Positions 22,966 to 34,535 of a stretch of DNA of 64,000 nt are shown one piece after another. How positions within the stretch are numbered: the stretch's first letter is position 1; the number at the start of each line of letters is the position of its first letter. The position numbers were made by a program, and so were the translations under genes. The DNA is taken from the NCBI GenBank assembly GCA_030765065.1, contig CM060981.1:228415152-228479151 (forward strand), written 5' to 3'. The DNA comes from Deroplatys truncata (Eukaryota; Arthropoda; Insecta; Mantodea; Mantidae). The notes beneath the pieces were generated by a model. The model was not told where the DNA came from and ran no database searches. It was given only the letters and a program-made list of their open reading frames with translations.

Positions 22966-23657
22966 AGAAACATATCTACCATAGGTGAGGTTACAGCTAT
23001 CACATCGGGAACAATGGAAATCTGGCATAAGACAAGACGCGACATCTCCAGTTCCTAATTTCTGTTTTCCTCTCGCCTTTGCCGACTCTCCACTAGATAA
23101 ATTTTATATGGAGAGGAAGCACTATACTTTCAGGGTCTCTTTCTCTTTGAAGATACTTTGGTAGAGTACAGACTGATGTACGACGCAAATTCTGCAGTTT
23201 GTAAGATTGCTAAAGCATTTACATATATACATATGATTCATTTCATATCTAGAAACCACTGGTATCTCATAATTGTGAAACCTACCAACTACATTGAATA
23301 AATTTTTCTCTACGAATAATGCATGTACCAGAATAAATTTCTTCACTGAAATGTGAGTACATTGTTTTTGTATAAATAATATATCAGGAATTAAAACATT
23401 TTTATTCAAATAATTTCTTGTTAAACGTCGCATTTGAGGAATATTGCACTATGAAAATTATAAAACCAAATCAGCTAGCAATAGAGCAATGGTAGCTTCA
23501 CAGCTACACAGTCGCATGATTTCCACTAACTTTCGCATGGTTCAGGACTTATTAGAAGAGAAAATAAGAGATCTAATATTAAGGGAGGTCTCTTGGTCCA
23601 TAGCTTCACGTTCAGTACGAGTGTATTCTTTACTTACAAGCACATAATCCTTATATA
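22966..23657. other. Unassigned stretch
   Basis: No recognised feature. Confidence 0.4.
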
Positions 23658-24260
23658 CAGGGTGAACCATTTAAGTTGAGACTGTACAATATCTGCGTTG
23701 TAGAAAGAAATGCCTTTAATAAACGTTGCTTGATATTATGGGGGAAAGTAAATGCAATTAGTCATGTTTTGTTTGAAGGACGTTATGATGGTCATTTTAG
23801 GGTAAATTATTTTTTTAATGGGATGCTATATTTGGTATGTTATTTTCTAATAGTTTGTGATAAGGAATAAGGAAACAAAATAAAAACTCTTGGTTCCCAA
23901 TTAGAAACGTAACTTGACGCTCAAATGACCATCCATGGATGGTCCAACCATTCACTGCCTCTTTGTAAACAGCCATTCAGAATTTTCATTGTTATTCACG
24001 TAGGTGTAAAAACAATTACAAAGTGCTTTATACAATTTGTTTAGTTGTTTATGAAGAGTGAGAAAACAATATAAGAAAGGTAGGTTCCCATTTAAAAAAA
24101 TTAAATTGGCCCTTAGATGACTATCAAAACGTCCTTTAAATAAAACACGACTAATGGCATTTACTTTCTCCCATAATATCAAGCAACTTTTATTCAAGAC
24201 ATTTCTTTCTACAACGCTTAGTTTTGGAGATATTGTACTGAACTTAAATGGTCCACCCAG
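23658..24260. mobile_element. Foldback/TIR element, 603 bp, with TATA target duplication
   Basis: The two halves are inverted copies of each other for about 220 bp. CAGGGTG...ACCATTTAAGTT opens the left side and CTGGGTGGACCATTTAAG opens the complement of the right. Arms share 'aagttgcttgatattatggg'-type blocks. TATA is present at 23654-23657 and 24261-24264, consistent with a 4-bp target duplication. No protein motif is seen in the arms or centre. Confidence 0.8.
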
Positions 24261-24281
24261 TATACTACACACATTTACAAA

Positions 24282-24331
24282 TATACATATATATATATAT
24301 TACCTTTTCTCTCTCTCTCTCTCCCCCTCTC
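24282..24331. repeat. AT then CT-rich microsatellite
   Basis: (AT)n to 24300 followed by (TC)n and C-rich sequence. Confidence 0.9.
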
Positions 24332-26022
24332 TTTGTTTCTTTACTCCAGGTCTTTTTACTCTAGTCTTCATTAGCTGTATGTTTTCCATAATGTGTCAAT
24401 AAATTTCTAAGTTAAATTATAGAAATATGTAATCCTCGATGTTTAAAACTATATTTGTACACATGTGCTAATAACTGTATTTCATAAGCTGTTAATATTA
24501 CATAGGCTTCGATACAGACGGCATCATTCTAAGACGAAGATGCTCCGTTGTGGAAAATTACTGAAGCTATGTGGAAGAGGTTATAGTATATGGGATTGTA
24601 TATTAATAAAATATTTTTAAAGTGGATATAATTTTAGTCTTAAAAGTCTCCATAACTATTATGGTTGTTTGAACAAATGGATTACTTATTGGGGGGAACA
24701 AAACCATCGCATCTTGACTTCATAAAGGTACCCATTATTTGCAGCGAAGGCAAAGAAAATGAATTCCTTTAGCGAAAATGAATGATCATCACGTGCTAAA
24801 TAACAGTCGCTTTAAAACCGTGTTAGCAATGTTATGCTAAATAAAGATCATCAGGTCTTATGATACTTTCTTAGAAGGGAGAAACAGAAGAAAAGGAGGA
24901 GATGGGTTCCATCAGTACCTTCCCTTCACTTTGTTCCTTGTCTCGTAAACTGCTAAAAGCAATGCTTTACATAAGTGAGAAAACTTAGAACAGAAAAAGT
25001 TATGCATTATGTAAATATGAAAACATTTAAAAATTATGGAAAGAGAAGGCATAAGAAGAGTAACCCATTTAAACTCTCTCTTCGTATAAAATAGGAAGGC
25101 GCCATGATTCTCGGAGGGTTCTTGAAGCCGTTGATTCGAAATAAAACTTCTCACTTGCTGTTAAAGATTCAAAAAGTAATTAAGATAGAATGTTAATTTT
25201 CCTAAAAATAAAAAAGACCCCAGCAGGCCATCGTGATGGTAGTTAATAACTCTACGAGAAAGTTTGACTTCACTTCAGCCTGTCCTTTCAATACAGAGAG
25301 GAAAAGTCTGAAAGAATAAGCGGGCCAGAAATGTTAACATCTTCAGCTTATCTTGTGAAACTCTGAAGTTTACCATCCGTGCAGAAACTTCTTTTCTGAG
25401 TTATTGCGTTCAAGTTGCTAGCGTTCCCTGCTTCGCCCTTTTGGAGGAGCCCTTACTCGGTTTTTGCTTTTACTTACTTTTTCTAGGGAAACAATGGAAA
25501 TATTTCGACCCAATTTCCAAGACATCTACAGGAAAACTGGGCTTTGTCTCCATATAACTAAAACAACTTTCTCGTTTTGTCCCGTTTCCTGAGATGAGGC
25601 CAGAATTTGAAACATTTTGTACCAAGTCCGTTAAGTCGGTGTGTGCTGACAAACACCAGCGGCGTTCTCTTCTTTTACAGAAAACTGTAGTCGCTTTAAG
25701 TATCGCAACGTGTCCCTCAAAATAGGCAAATTACGGGAAAATATTGTAGCATAGTCTGTAATTGGTTGCCTTTTGCCTGTAAAGAAGAAAGGCTTTTGCC
25801 AAAAAGTCCATTTCTTGTACTATTTGTTGTATTACTATTGACAGAGCATTTCAAATACTGAACTGTTGTAATGAATCTTATTTATGTGTAAATAGCTATG
25901 CTTCATAGTGTTAATAATATGGAATCGCATTTGTATGTATATAACATGTCTGATATTTTTTATGTTCCAAGTACTTCTGTACATGAACCCACGAACAAAT
26001 GGATTATATTTTAAGAAAAAAA
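24332..26022. other. Unassigned 1.7-kb stretch
   Basis: No long open frame, RNA signal or match to repeat families recognised in this window. Confidence 0.45.
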
Positions 26023-26487
26023 TCTCAAGTGATACATTCACATGACTATCTTTACTTATTTTTACTATTCTTATTAAAGCTTATTTTTAGATGTACTGCA
26101 CGTTAGTCCAAATAAACCTTTGTAGAACTACCTACAGTACATACTTCGTTATAGAGACCAAGAGAACAGCGATAGTCAAATGTTTAAGAACTGGACGCTA
26201 TATGCTGGCCTTAAAATTCCATACTGTTTCCATCGAATCGCAAGAAACAACTGAATATTGAAACGACTTTAAGAGAATAACCAAGAAATGAAAAATTCGA
26301 ACTTTTAACAACGAATCTCTCAGAAACGGCGTATGCCACAAAAAATTATTTGAAATAAATTGTGTGGTGCAAAGAAATTCACATTTATGGTGTAGTATGT
26401 TTTCGTCTATCACTTAAAGTTTACCAGTTACACAAGATTATACAAAATTCCTTCCGAATGAAGAGGATTTCGTAGGTTATTCCCCGA
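26023..26487 (-). mobile_element. H-element, subtype b, 3' half
   Basis: Reverse copy starting at the hairpin terminus ('ctcaagtgatacattcacatgac') and stopping in mid-element at the 'gaagtttcggggaataacc' block, where it joins the copy at 26488. Confidence 0.75.
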
Positions 26488-27298
26488 AACTTCAATATAG
26501 TAATTAGGGGAAGTATTGCATTCCATACCGAGATTTTACCAAAAATACATGTTTTTGGGCTCCCCAAATTCAAATAAAGCATTTATGGAAATGCGTCCGC
26601 ATGTGTGTCTGTGTACACCACAACTCAAAAACGAAAAGTCGGATAAATACCAAACATGGTATTTAGGTCCAATATCGTCCATACATGAAACACAAAGATT
26701 TTCAATAGAATCCCCCCACCACAGACCACTCTTTACATTTTTCGAGATTTTTTATTTACTAAAAGCTGGCTAGCGTTTTTTTTATTAAAATACCATAGAT
26801 AAAAGATATTTACATGACAAATTAAATTTATATCTTGAATTTTCTGGAAATAACCTATGAATTCCTCTTCATTTGGAAGGAAGTTTGTGTAATATTGCAT
26901 ACTAGTAAACGTTAAGCGATAAGAGAAAATTAATATACAAGAAATGTAGATCTCTTTAAAACAGAGAATCTATTTAAAATAAGTGCTTTGTGGCATAAAT
27001 GTTTCTAGATCTACGTTCGTAAAGTTTCGAATTGTTCATTTCTTGGACATTTCTTAAAACTCCAGCCAGCATTCAGTTGTTTCTCGCGATTGCATGAAAA
27101 AACGAGATTTTAAGGCCAGCATATAGTGTCTGGTTCTTAAACATTTGACTATCGCTTTTCTCTTTGTAATGTAACTATTTCCGCAAAGGTCTATTTGCAA
27201 TAAAATCGAATAGATGGAAAAATAAGCTTCAGTAAGAATAATTTGTGTACTAATAAACGATATAGGATAGAGAAAGTCATGTGAATGCATCATTAGAT
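26488..27298 (+). mobile_element. H-element, subtype b, missing first ~20 bp
   Basis: Starts abruptly at 'atagtaattagggg' and lacks the terminal ACTTTCTCTACT. It continues to 'gatagagaaagtcatgtgaatgcatca' before a T run. Directly abuts the reverse partial copy, forming a head-to-head composite of about 1.28 kb with hairpin termini at both outer ends. Confidence 0.75.
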
Positions 27299-28018
27299 TT
27301 TTTTAGATACAAAATCCTTCTGTCGTTAGTTGATTGTTACAGAATTCTATTCTTCCTTTGTTAATATTAACTCATAAAAAATTAACTCTGAATTTTACAA
27401 TAAATACGTTGAAAATGGACACCCGTAATTTTTGTCACAAGTTGTGTTTTTCTGAGGTCACCTGTTTCGTACTAAAAGCTTGGCACTACTAAAAAGGTTA
27501 ATCACATAGCATTTGTACAGCAAATACCTATTCTATTGTTTTTCAGCTTCTACACTGAGAGCTGTCTCTCAGTTTTCTCATATTGTTATGATTAAAATAC
27601 ATTTTTTTCTCATTTTCAGGTAAGTATGAAGCAGTGCATCTGAATGGTTAATGATGTATCTTTTGGCATACATAGCCGGCCTACATAAGGTGAGTATATG
27701 GTATACTCGAGATACAGATTGTCATCTTGCCTGAGGCGTGATAGAACTTCAATGCACTGCAAATTGCCATTCTAGGCCACTTCAAAGAGGATGGCTAGCG
27801 ATTGCTGTAGACATACGTCAATTCCAGGTGATAGTAATCCAATATTTCATGACAGATCTTTAAAAACAGTTATTTGCAGTGAAAGTTTAGAGTTTCTGCA
27901 AACAAATGCAATAATTGTTTTCGACTAATGTATTTCACACACCATGGCTTCTTGTTATGTGGTTTTCACTACTCTATCAACAGTTTGAAATAGTTTATTT
28001 ATGAAATATGAACTTTGT
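27299..28018. other. Unassigned stretch
   Basis: No recognised feature. Confidence 0.4.
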
Positions 28019-28825
28019 TGAACTTTAAAGCTCCTTGTACACAATCAATTTGTCAAATTCACTACTTTACAACATTTTTCAAGAGTTGTCAAACTTCACA
28101 ACTTTACTTGACAAACTGCTTCCAATATTTTTTAAAGTCTTTGGAAGTCTTGAAAGGAAATAAGGACATGTCGAAACGGTTAAAGATTTCACAATGATTT
28201 GATGGCTTTGGCCAATGAAATGCGAATATTTAGAGTGCGTCATGAAATCCGTAACGTGGCTGAAAGCGAAAAGCAAACAGAAATGGCTACCCGGCGCAGG
28301 TATGTCGTATGCGAACCGATTAGGTTATACATAAGCTGGCCATGTATGTATGTCGAGGGCTTCGTGGGTTACCACAACAAAGTGAAGTAGATGAAGACAT
28401 ATGAAGAAATAACTGCCCGGCAGATTTCCGAACTAAGTAGACATTAATACAATGTTATATAGTATGGTTAACTATCAGTTGGTGTTATTTCCATTGTATT
28501 CCATGATCGTACGTGGCTTTATTGGATATAATACGTTAAAGTGCTACGTAATATTACTAAAGTACAATATTTCATTGCTAATTGTTATACCATGGCGCAA
28601 ATAGTAAATTGCTTTGCGCTTGTTACGTGTATCAGTGTGTTCTGAAAGGTTTGTTTGTCAAAGAGACAACTTGTAAATACACATTCATGATATTATCAAC
28701 TCTTGCCAGGCCTTGTCAAGTCTTGTCCAATATTTTCACGTATTGAAAAATATTTGACAGTTTTTCTTGTAAACTCTTGAATTGAAAAAAAAGAGTTTGA
28801 TAATGTACAAGGGGCTTAAAGTTCA
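28019..28825. mobile_element. TIR element of about 807 bp (class not certain)
   Basis: The left end TGAACTTTAAAGCTCCTTG and the complement of the right end TGAACTTTAAGCCCCTTG match as terminal inverted repeats, followed by 'tacacaatcaa' against 'tacattatcaa' and further weak inverted similarity for about 100 bp. If the true terminus is AGC(T/C)CCTTGTACA, the flanking TAA on both sides would be a 3-bp target duplication, as in PIF/Harbinger. No transposase is recognised inside. Confidence 0.6.
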
Positions 28826-28907
28826 TGATTTTCAGAAACATCAAATTTAAGTTTTCTGTTCTTATGGTTAGATATGGGAGTACTGCATAGAGGCATGCTT
28901 AATTTTT

Positions 28908-29766
28908 ACTTTCTCTACTACGTATAGTAAGTAGGGGAAGTATTGTATTCCACCCAAAAATTCGATACCGAGATTCACCAGAAATACATGTTTTGAGACC
29001 CCCTTAATCCAAAAAAAGCATTTTGGAAACATGTCCACGTGTGTCTGTGTGTCTGTCTGTGTGTCTGCGTGTGTCTGTGAACAGCATAACTCAGAAACGA
29101 ACAGTCGGATAAACACCAAACTTGGTATTTAGGTTCAGTATCTTCTAGAGATGTGACAAGAAGGTTTTCAAGAAAATCCCCCACCCCACATTACCCTTTA
29201 CATGGAATATTTTTCGAAAATTTTAATTTTCTCAAAAATGGCTCTAACGATTTTGATTAAAGTATCATATGTTTAAGATATTTTCATGACAAATGAAATA
29301 TATATCTCGAATTTTCTGGGAATGTCTCCAAAAGTATTCTTCACCGTGAACGACTTTTGCATAACTGGTAAACCATAAGAGATAGACAGAATTTTACTAC
29401 ACAAAAAATATACATCGCGTTAAAATACACAATTTATGTCATACATTTTATTTTGTTGAGTGAACCATTTTCGAGATATTGCCTGTTATTCCCTTAAATT
29501 TTCCAATACTTATACTTTTCTTCAAATTCGTTAATCATTTTTTTTGTCCTGGACATACAAAGAATGGAATACTCCACATAGCAACCAGCGCTTAAAATAT
29601 TTGACTATCGTTTAAAACCTACCATATTCCCCTTGCATCTACAAGAAAATTACCAATAAGATTGACATCTCGATATCTCGATTAACATGAAGCATATGGA
29701 GAATAAACGTTTGTAAAAATAGCTTGTACAAGAGTAGAGAAAGTCATGTGAGTGTAATACATAAGA
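28908..29766 (+). mobile_element. H-element, subtype a, full length
   Basis: Starts ACTTTCTCTACTACGTATAG after 'taattttt' and ends 'agtagagaaagtcatgtgag', then 'tgtaatacataaga', then T run. It has a modest GTCT/GTGT tract at 29035-29085. It is close to the consensus, suggesting a younger copy. Confidence 0.88.
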
Positions 29767-30839
29767 TTTTTTCTGATACTCTTCAATTATTTGAAGGGTA
29801 GAAATATAAAGTTTTTTGTCTATGTAAAAGTGAAAGCACTGAGATATGTACAATATAAATTTATTTGCGTTTTTTGAACCCTGAGTCCTTTGATTTCCGC
29901 GATGTCGTAAAGATGAATAAGTCATTAAATAAATTAGTACTGCATTCAGTTATTACATAATTCCAAATTATAAAATAAAACAAACACGACGTCATTTTAG
30001 TCTCCCCCACTCCTCTTCGTAAAAAGAGAAGAGCTTAATTAAGATGTTTGGAGATCAAGAATCATAGCAACGCAGTTCTTCGAGGAGGTACATTCAAAAT
30101 GCTGTATTTGATGAATTCAGCATTAAAAGACTCAGCACTGATTGTGCTAAGCGTTAATGATAAGATTTCCTTGAGAGATCTATAGGTAATATATTTTGGA
30201 ATACCACCTCAACAATGGGTATGATAACTGTATCTTACTATCCACAAGAATTTTTCGTAAACAAATGTAATGGACACTATCAGTATATGCAGGTGATCGA
30301 AATTGGATGAGTTCCTAGATAAATTCTTCCTGCAATTTTCCTTTATCCTGACAGTTCAGATATTGGATAATTTTCAGCTATATGCGCCGGTGCTCATTAT
30401 AGTGTTGATTTCATCTGTTTCATTCATGATTATTGCTAATTCAGCCCGTGACTAGGGACGTTAAACTCCCAAAACAAATGCACTAATAGATGTATAATAT
30501 CAGTAAGATGAGTTTCTCCATCCTCTCTGTTACTGTAATTTTCGTCTCATGCTAAGCAGTTATGATGCAGTTTAAGGAACATTTCAAATCGCCGCATGTA
30601 CCTGTTAAAGTAGCATTATTGATGTTATCTTCCTTTTTTTGTGTCGGCAGCTCATGTCAAAGAAAGGATTGGTAAAGCAGTCTTGAAGATTAAACGGGCG
30701 TATATGGTCCAGTGTGTGATGTAGAAACTTATTGCAAATAAGTATAAATCTTTCATGATTTATGCGGCCTGAAACGCATGCAAATTACAGATAGAGGTTA
30801 TTTAAAGGTTATTCACCTCGCCACTGTGACTAACGAGAT
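29767..30839. other. Unassigned 1.1-kb stretch
   Basis: No recognised feature. Confidence 0.45.
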
Positions 30840-31320
30840 CTATTGTGACCACGCCCCCCTTGAGGCATGAATTGAAGGAGCCGCAGAGGTAGCAGATCCT
30901 CTGACAGGCAGGTCCAACCGCACGAAAGTCACTATCATTCCCAGGAAACACCCGCCTTCACCAGCAGAAGCGAAGAATCCCGCGAGAGGGCGACGAAGTG
31001 ACCCCAGCAGGCAGGCCGACGTACCTTGGCGTTTACGGGAGAAATATTTTACAAAGCACAGCAGCCATGCCATCTGCTCAACAGTAGTCGCACTACGGAA
31101 CCCTGTTACACTTCCTGAAATATGAAAGGGAGAGGGATGAAATGACAGGAAATGAGAAACCGTGCTGCTAGAATACACAGCCCCAGCATTCTCTAGGCGA
31201 CCAGGGACAAACTATGAAAAACCACATGACCAGAGAGGGCGGTCATCGGGACTCGAACCCGGGACCTCCCGAATGCGCGTTATAGACGCTGCCGCCTGAG
31301 GCATCCCGCACGGTAAATAC
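30840..31320 (-). mobile_element. SINE family S2, long form
   Basis: The minus strand gives an A-box-like region in 'ctcaggcggcagcgtc', then the B box 'ccgggttcgagtccc' (around 31250), then the S2 core 'tggtttttcatagtttgtcc' and 'cctagagaatgctggg'. Next comes a pyrimidine-rich stretch ending 'catatttcagg' (complement of about 31113-31123), then a GC-rich body. The GC content is much higher than the surroundings. It lies head to head with the SINE at 31455. Confidence 0.75.
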
Positions 31321-31454
31321 ATGCAGAGTAACATAAGCAGAAAGCTGGTATACTAGTATAATTATGTCATAGTTGTAACAAAAGTAAGATTCCCAAACAA
31401 ACAACGTAAGAAGCATTAAACATGCTTAAGGTGGGTAGCATTAATAATAACTTA

Positions 31455-31762
31455 TGAGTAAGTTCGGGGTTTTACCATACTGGTTTATGTTCCAAGGTAA
31501 ATATAGGGCTTGTATCGGTTCAATTCCCGTCGACTGCCCACTCAAATCTTGGATTTCTCGTGGTTTTCCCTGATCGGTAGTCAAAATTCTGGGCTTGTTT
31601 TTCATCTCCCACGATTTTTTATCCATTCTTTCCCTTTCATTCCGTTTATTTCTCATCTTTTAGGTTTCGTAGCGATGGCCTGATAAAGAGGCCTCTCGGC
31701 AAAATTACTGGTGTTTCAAGCCCAATATAGAATGAGATTCTAAGGACGCTTAGGGGACATAA
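31455..31762 (+). mobile_element. Chimeric SINE: S2 head and core with S1 tail
   Basis: The head has a B-box-like 'ggttcaattcccg' (about 31517-31530), then the S2 core 'tttctcgtggttttccc' and a 'catcttttag' pyrimidine-AG site. From about 31676 it continues with the S1 body ('cctgataaagaggcctctc', 'caagcccaatat', 'ctaaggacgct'). The join marks either a recombinant SINE or an S2 element inserted into an S1 copy. Confidence 0.7.
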
Positions 31763-32343
31763 AAACGAACCAATGAACAATGTTTTATCCGATGTGAAAA
31801 GAAAGGGTGGTTCGAATACCACCTCATTGAAGGACTTTTGCTAAGATTGATATTCAAGGAAGGGCTAAACCAATACAGCATCATTTGGTCGTCTTAAGTG
31901 AGGAGTGATGAATTATTTGCACTGGAGTCGTTAAACTGGATAACCACAGCATTTATGTTTAGACAGTTTCCAGCACCTACATTGAGACGGCAATAAGGAA
32001 ATCGACATTAATAAAACGGTAGTGTATAAGAGAAATACAAGGTGTAACTGTATTAAAAGAACAAAAAATAAAAATGTCTTAACTTTCGTCATTATTTCTA
32101 TGTTTTTATTTTATTGATTTTATTTGTGCCCCTTAATTCAATGAAGTATCCCTAGTGAGAACATAGACAACCAGCTTGAAATGTTACCCTTTAGCAGCTC
32201 GGTCACATATTTGGGGAACTTAGTTACCCTGTCAAACCAATGGCTCGAATTATGCTCGAGGAACAGAGGAGGTTACGTAGCAGAAAGTGGGGCTAGATTA
32301 AGCAGTACTAACACAAACAGCTGCATTTCATTATCAGCCACAT
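31763..32343. other. Unassigned stretch
   Basis: No recognised feature. Confidence 0.4.
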
Positions 32344-32754
32344 TGTATGCACGTCAATAGTAGACCGCGCGCGCTAAGTTACTTGCGCCCCGCCGGTAAT
32401 TGCATCTGGCCCGGCACCTCGACCGGCCTTCAGAACAATAGCCGCACAACGAACCCATTATGTGCCGCTTGTCCGCAGTTTTTACTGCTCTAGAAGATTC
32501 CTTTCGGCATGTTTTAGTAGACCCTCTTTCGAGAATGTTCCGCTTTGTTTCTTTAGCTATATAAAGAAGTGTAGTTCAGTTGTTAGTTGTGACTCAGCAG
32601 CCCAGTTGTGATTCGATGCGACGGATCAGTTGTGTTCTGTTTTGAGTGTTCTTCAACAGTGTCTTAAGTATAAAGTTTGTGCAACGCTGAGCACTTAAGT
32701 AACCAATAAAGTGTGTTTTGCAGCAACTATTGTTCTAATTTGTTACAATATACA
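32344..32754 (+). mobile_element. LTR (family L1), probably solo
   Basis: Starts TGTATGCACG and ends near 'ttgttaca'. A TATA box is at 32558-32565 and AATAAA at 32705-32710. The downstream 'cagcagcccagttgtg' lies where a transcription start would be expected. Pairs with 16863-17324 on the opposite strand. No gag or pol is seen nearby. Target duplication not resolved, so ends are approximate. Retrotransposon LTR is the best reading; a host promoter is less likely because the unit is repeated. Confidence 0.62.
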
Positions 32755-33668
32755 TGAAAGGATTCTACAGCAAACAACGGAATAAAATTGAGCGGCAACT
32801 TAAAGAAAATCAAGTGCTTCAAAGTGATGTACCTCGTTTCTTTATTTAAGAACACCATATTAATATTCTCATTGCGTTAGGCAAACCCTCGAGATGAGAA
32901 TGCAGCATCAGTATCTGGGAATTTTCCTGTATCAGTAGAGCTATTAACATTCCACCACTGTACCCCTGGCGCCAGTCTGTCGCTGAGTGAAGCTTGTGGA
33001 ACGCCAGGAAGTTGTCTAATTCAGCTTAATGAAAATATCACTGGTAACAACACAACACAGGCGCGGCGTGCCTTCACATGGCAGTACATCAAGAAGGCGG
33101 TGCAAACACTTTTTAGTGTTCGCTCAAAGAGACTTCGGCATCCCAAAAATTCCCGATGTAATCCCACCGTTTTCCCTTCGCTTCCCATCTGTCTTCCGAA
33201 CACGACGCCGGGAAAAGCCTCCTTGATTGCTGCAGGGAGAATCGTTTGTTTGCCTGCCTACCAAGTGAAGTTATGCAAAGAGGAAATGTTTCTTGATTAT
33301 TACTAGATCCCCTTTGTTCTACGCTTTTCTTGTATTCCTTGTTTTTTACCTTTTGAAATCCTATACTCTCCTTGAAGTAGATACTACTGCTTTTTGTCAA
33401 ACGGACTTTTAAAATACATGTATCTAGTAAATTCCGTATTTCCTTTTAATTTATTTCTCTTTTATTTTATTCTTAGTATTACTTCATACCCTTTGAAAGG
33501 AGACAAATGCAGTTTTTAACTTTTTCTGCAGTGTTATAAATTTAAATTTCCTCTTTAGTTTGATATGTATTTCATAATTTTAGGCACAACACGTATATTT
33601 TAAATATAGCTTTTAAACTGTTATTACCTCTGACAACTTGGACTGTGAATTCTCCACCAATTCATAGA
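32755..33668. other. Unassigned stretch
   Basis: No recognised coding or RNA feature. Overlapping short frames near 33020-33400 are on both strands and look like chance. Confidence 0.4.

Positions 33669-33725
<57 letters not shown>
33669..33725. repeat. (AAT)n microsatellite, about 18 units
   Basis: Perfect trinucleotide run. The poly-Asn frame across it is an artefact of the repeat. Confidence 0.97.
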
Positions 33726-33726
<1 letters not shown>

Positions 33727-33734
33727 TCTGCATA

Positions 33735-33820
33735 CTTTGTAGTACAGTAGTAAACTTTAGTGTATCCTTTAGGAGAATTTTGGCACATTATGTGTGTTCA
33801 AGCCATATGCTTTCTATCTT
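33735..33820 (+). repeat. Low-copy repeat piece, related to 36270-36385
   Basis: Shares 'gtaaactttag', 'cctttaggagaa' and a 'tgtgtgt...ccat(a/g)tg(c/a)tttct' end with 36270-36385. Part of an older repeat cut up by later insertions. Confidence 0.4.
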
Positions 33821-33854
33821 CGTAAATATATTTCAGTTTATTTTCTCTATTTTT

Positions 33855-34351
33855 ACTTCTCTATTTTTACGTAAGTAGGGGAAGCATTACATTCCACCCA
33901 AAAATTCTACATCAAAAAATACATGTTTTGAGGTGCGCTGAATACAAATAAAGCATGTCCGTGTGTCTGTGAACAGCATAACTCAAAAACGAAAAGTCGG
34001 CTAAATACCAAACTTGGTACCTGAGTTTACTATCTTCCAAGGATGCGACACGTAGATTTTGTAGAAATCTTGTAAAAAGTCCTCACCCCAAAATACCCTT
34101 TACATGGAATATTTTTCGAAAATTCTGATTTTCTCAAAAATGTCTAACGATTTTGATTAAAATATTCTATGTTTAAGATATTTTCATGACAAACGAAATG
34201 TATATCTTGAATTTTCTGAGAATGTCCCCAAAAGCTCTCTTCATTCTGAATGACTTTCGCATAAGTGATAAACCGTAAGAGTTAGACAAAATTTTACTAC
34301 ATAAAGAATGTAGATCTCATTAAAACGCAGAATTTATGCATATACATTTTT
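33855..34351 (+). mobile_element. Outer H-element, subtype a, 5' part (split)
   Basis: The first portion of a copy interrupted by the insertion at 34352. The start is degenerate (acttctctatttttacg). It stops at 'atttatgcatatacattttt' in a T run. The rest resumes at 35257. Confidence 0.8.
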
Positions 34352-34488
34352 ACTTTCTCTACTACGTATAGTAAGTAGGGGAAGTATTGCATTCCACCCA
34401 AAAATTCGATACCGAGATTTCACCGGAAATACATGTTTTGAGACCTCCTGAATCCAAAAAAAGCATTTTTGGAAATATGTCCGTGTGT

Positions 34489-34535
<47 letters not shown>

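Noticed and set aside
33645..33878. Poly-asparagine protein frame
   Set aside because: Produced by the (AAT)n microsatellite; no supporting codon or motif evidence.
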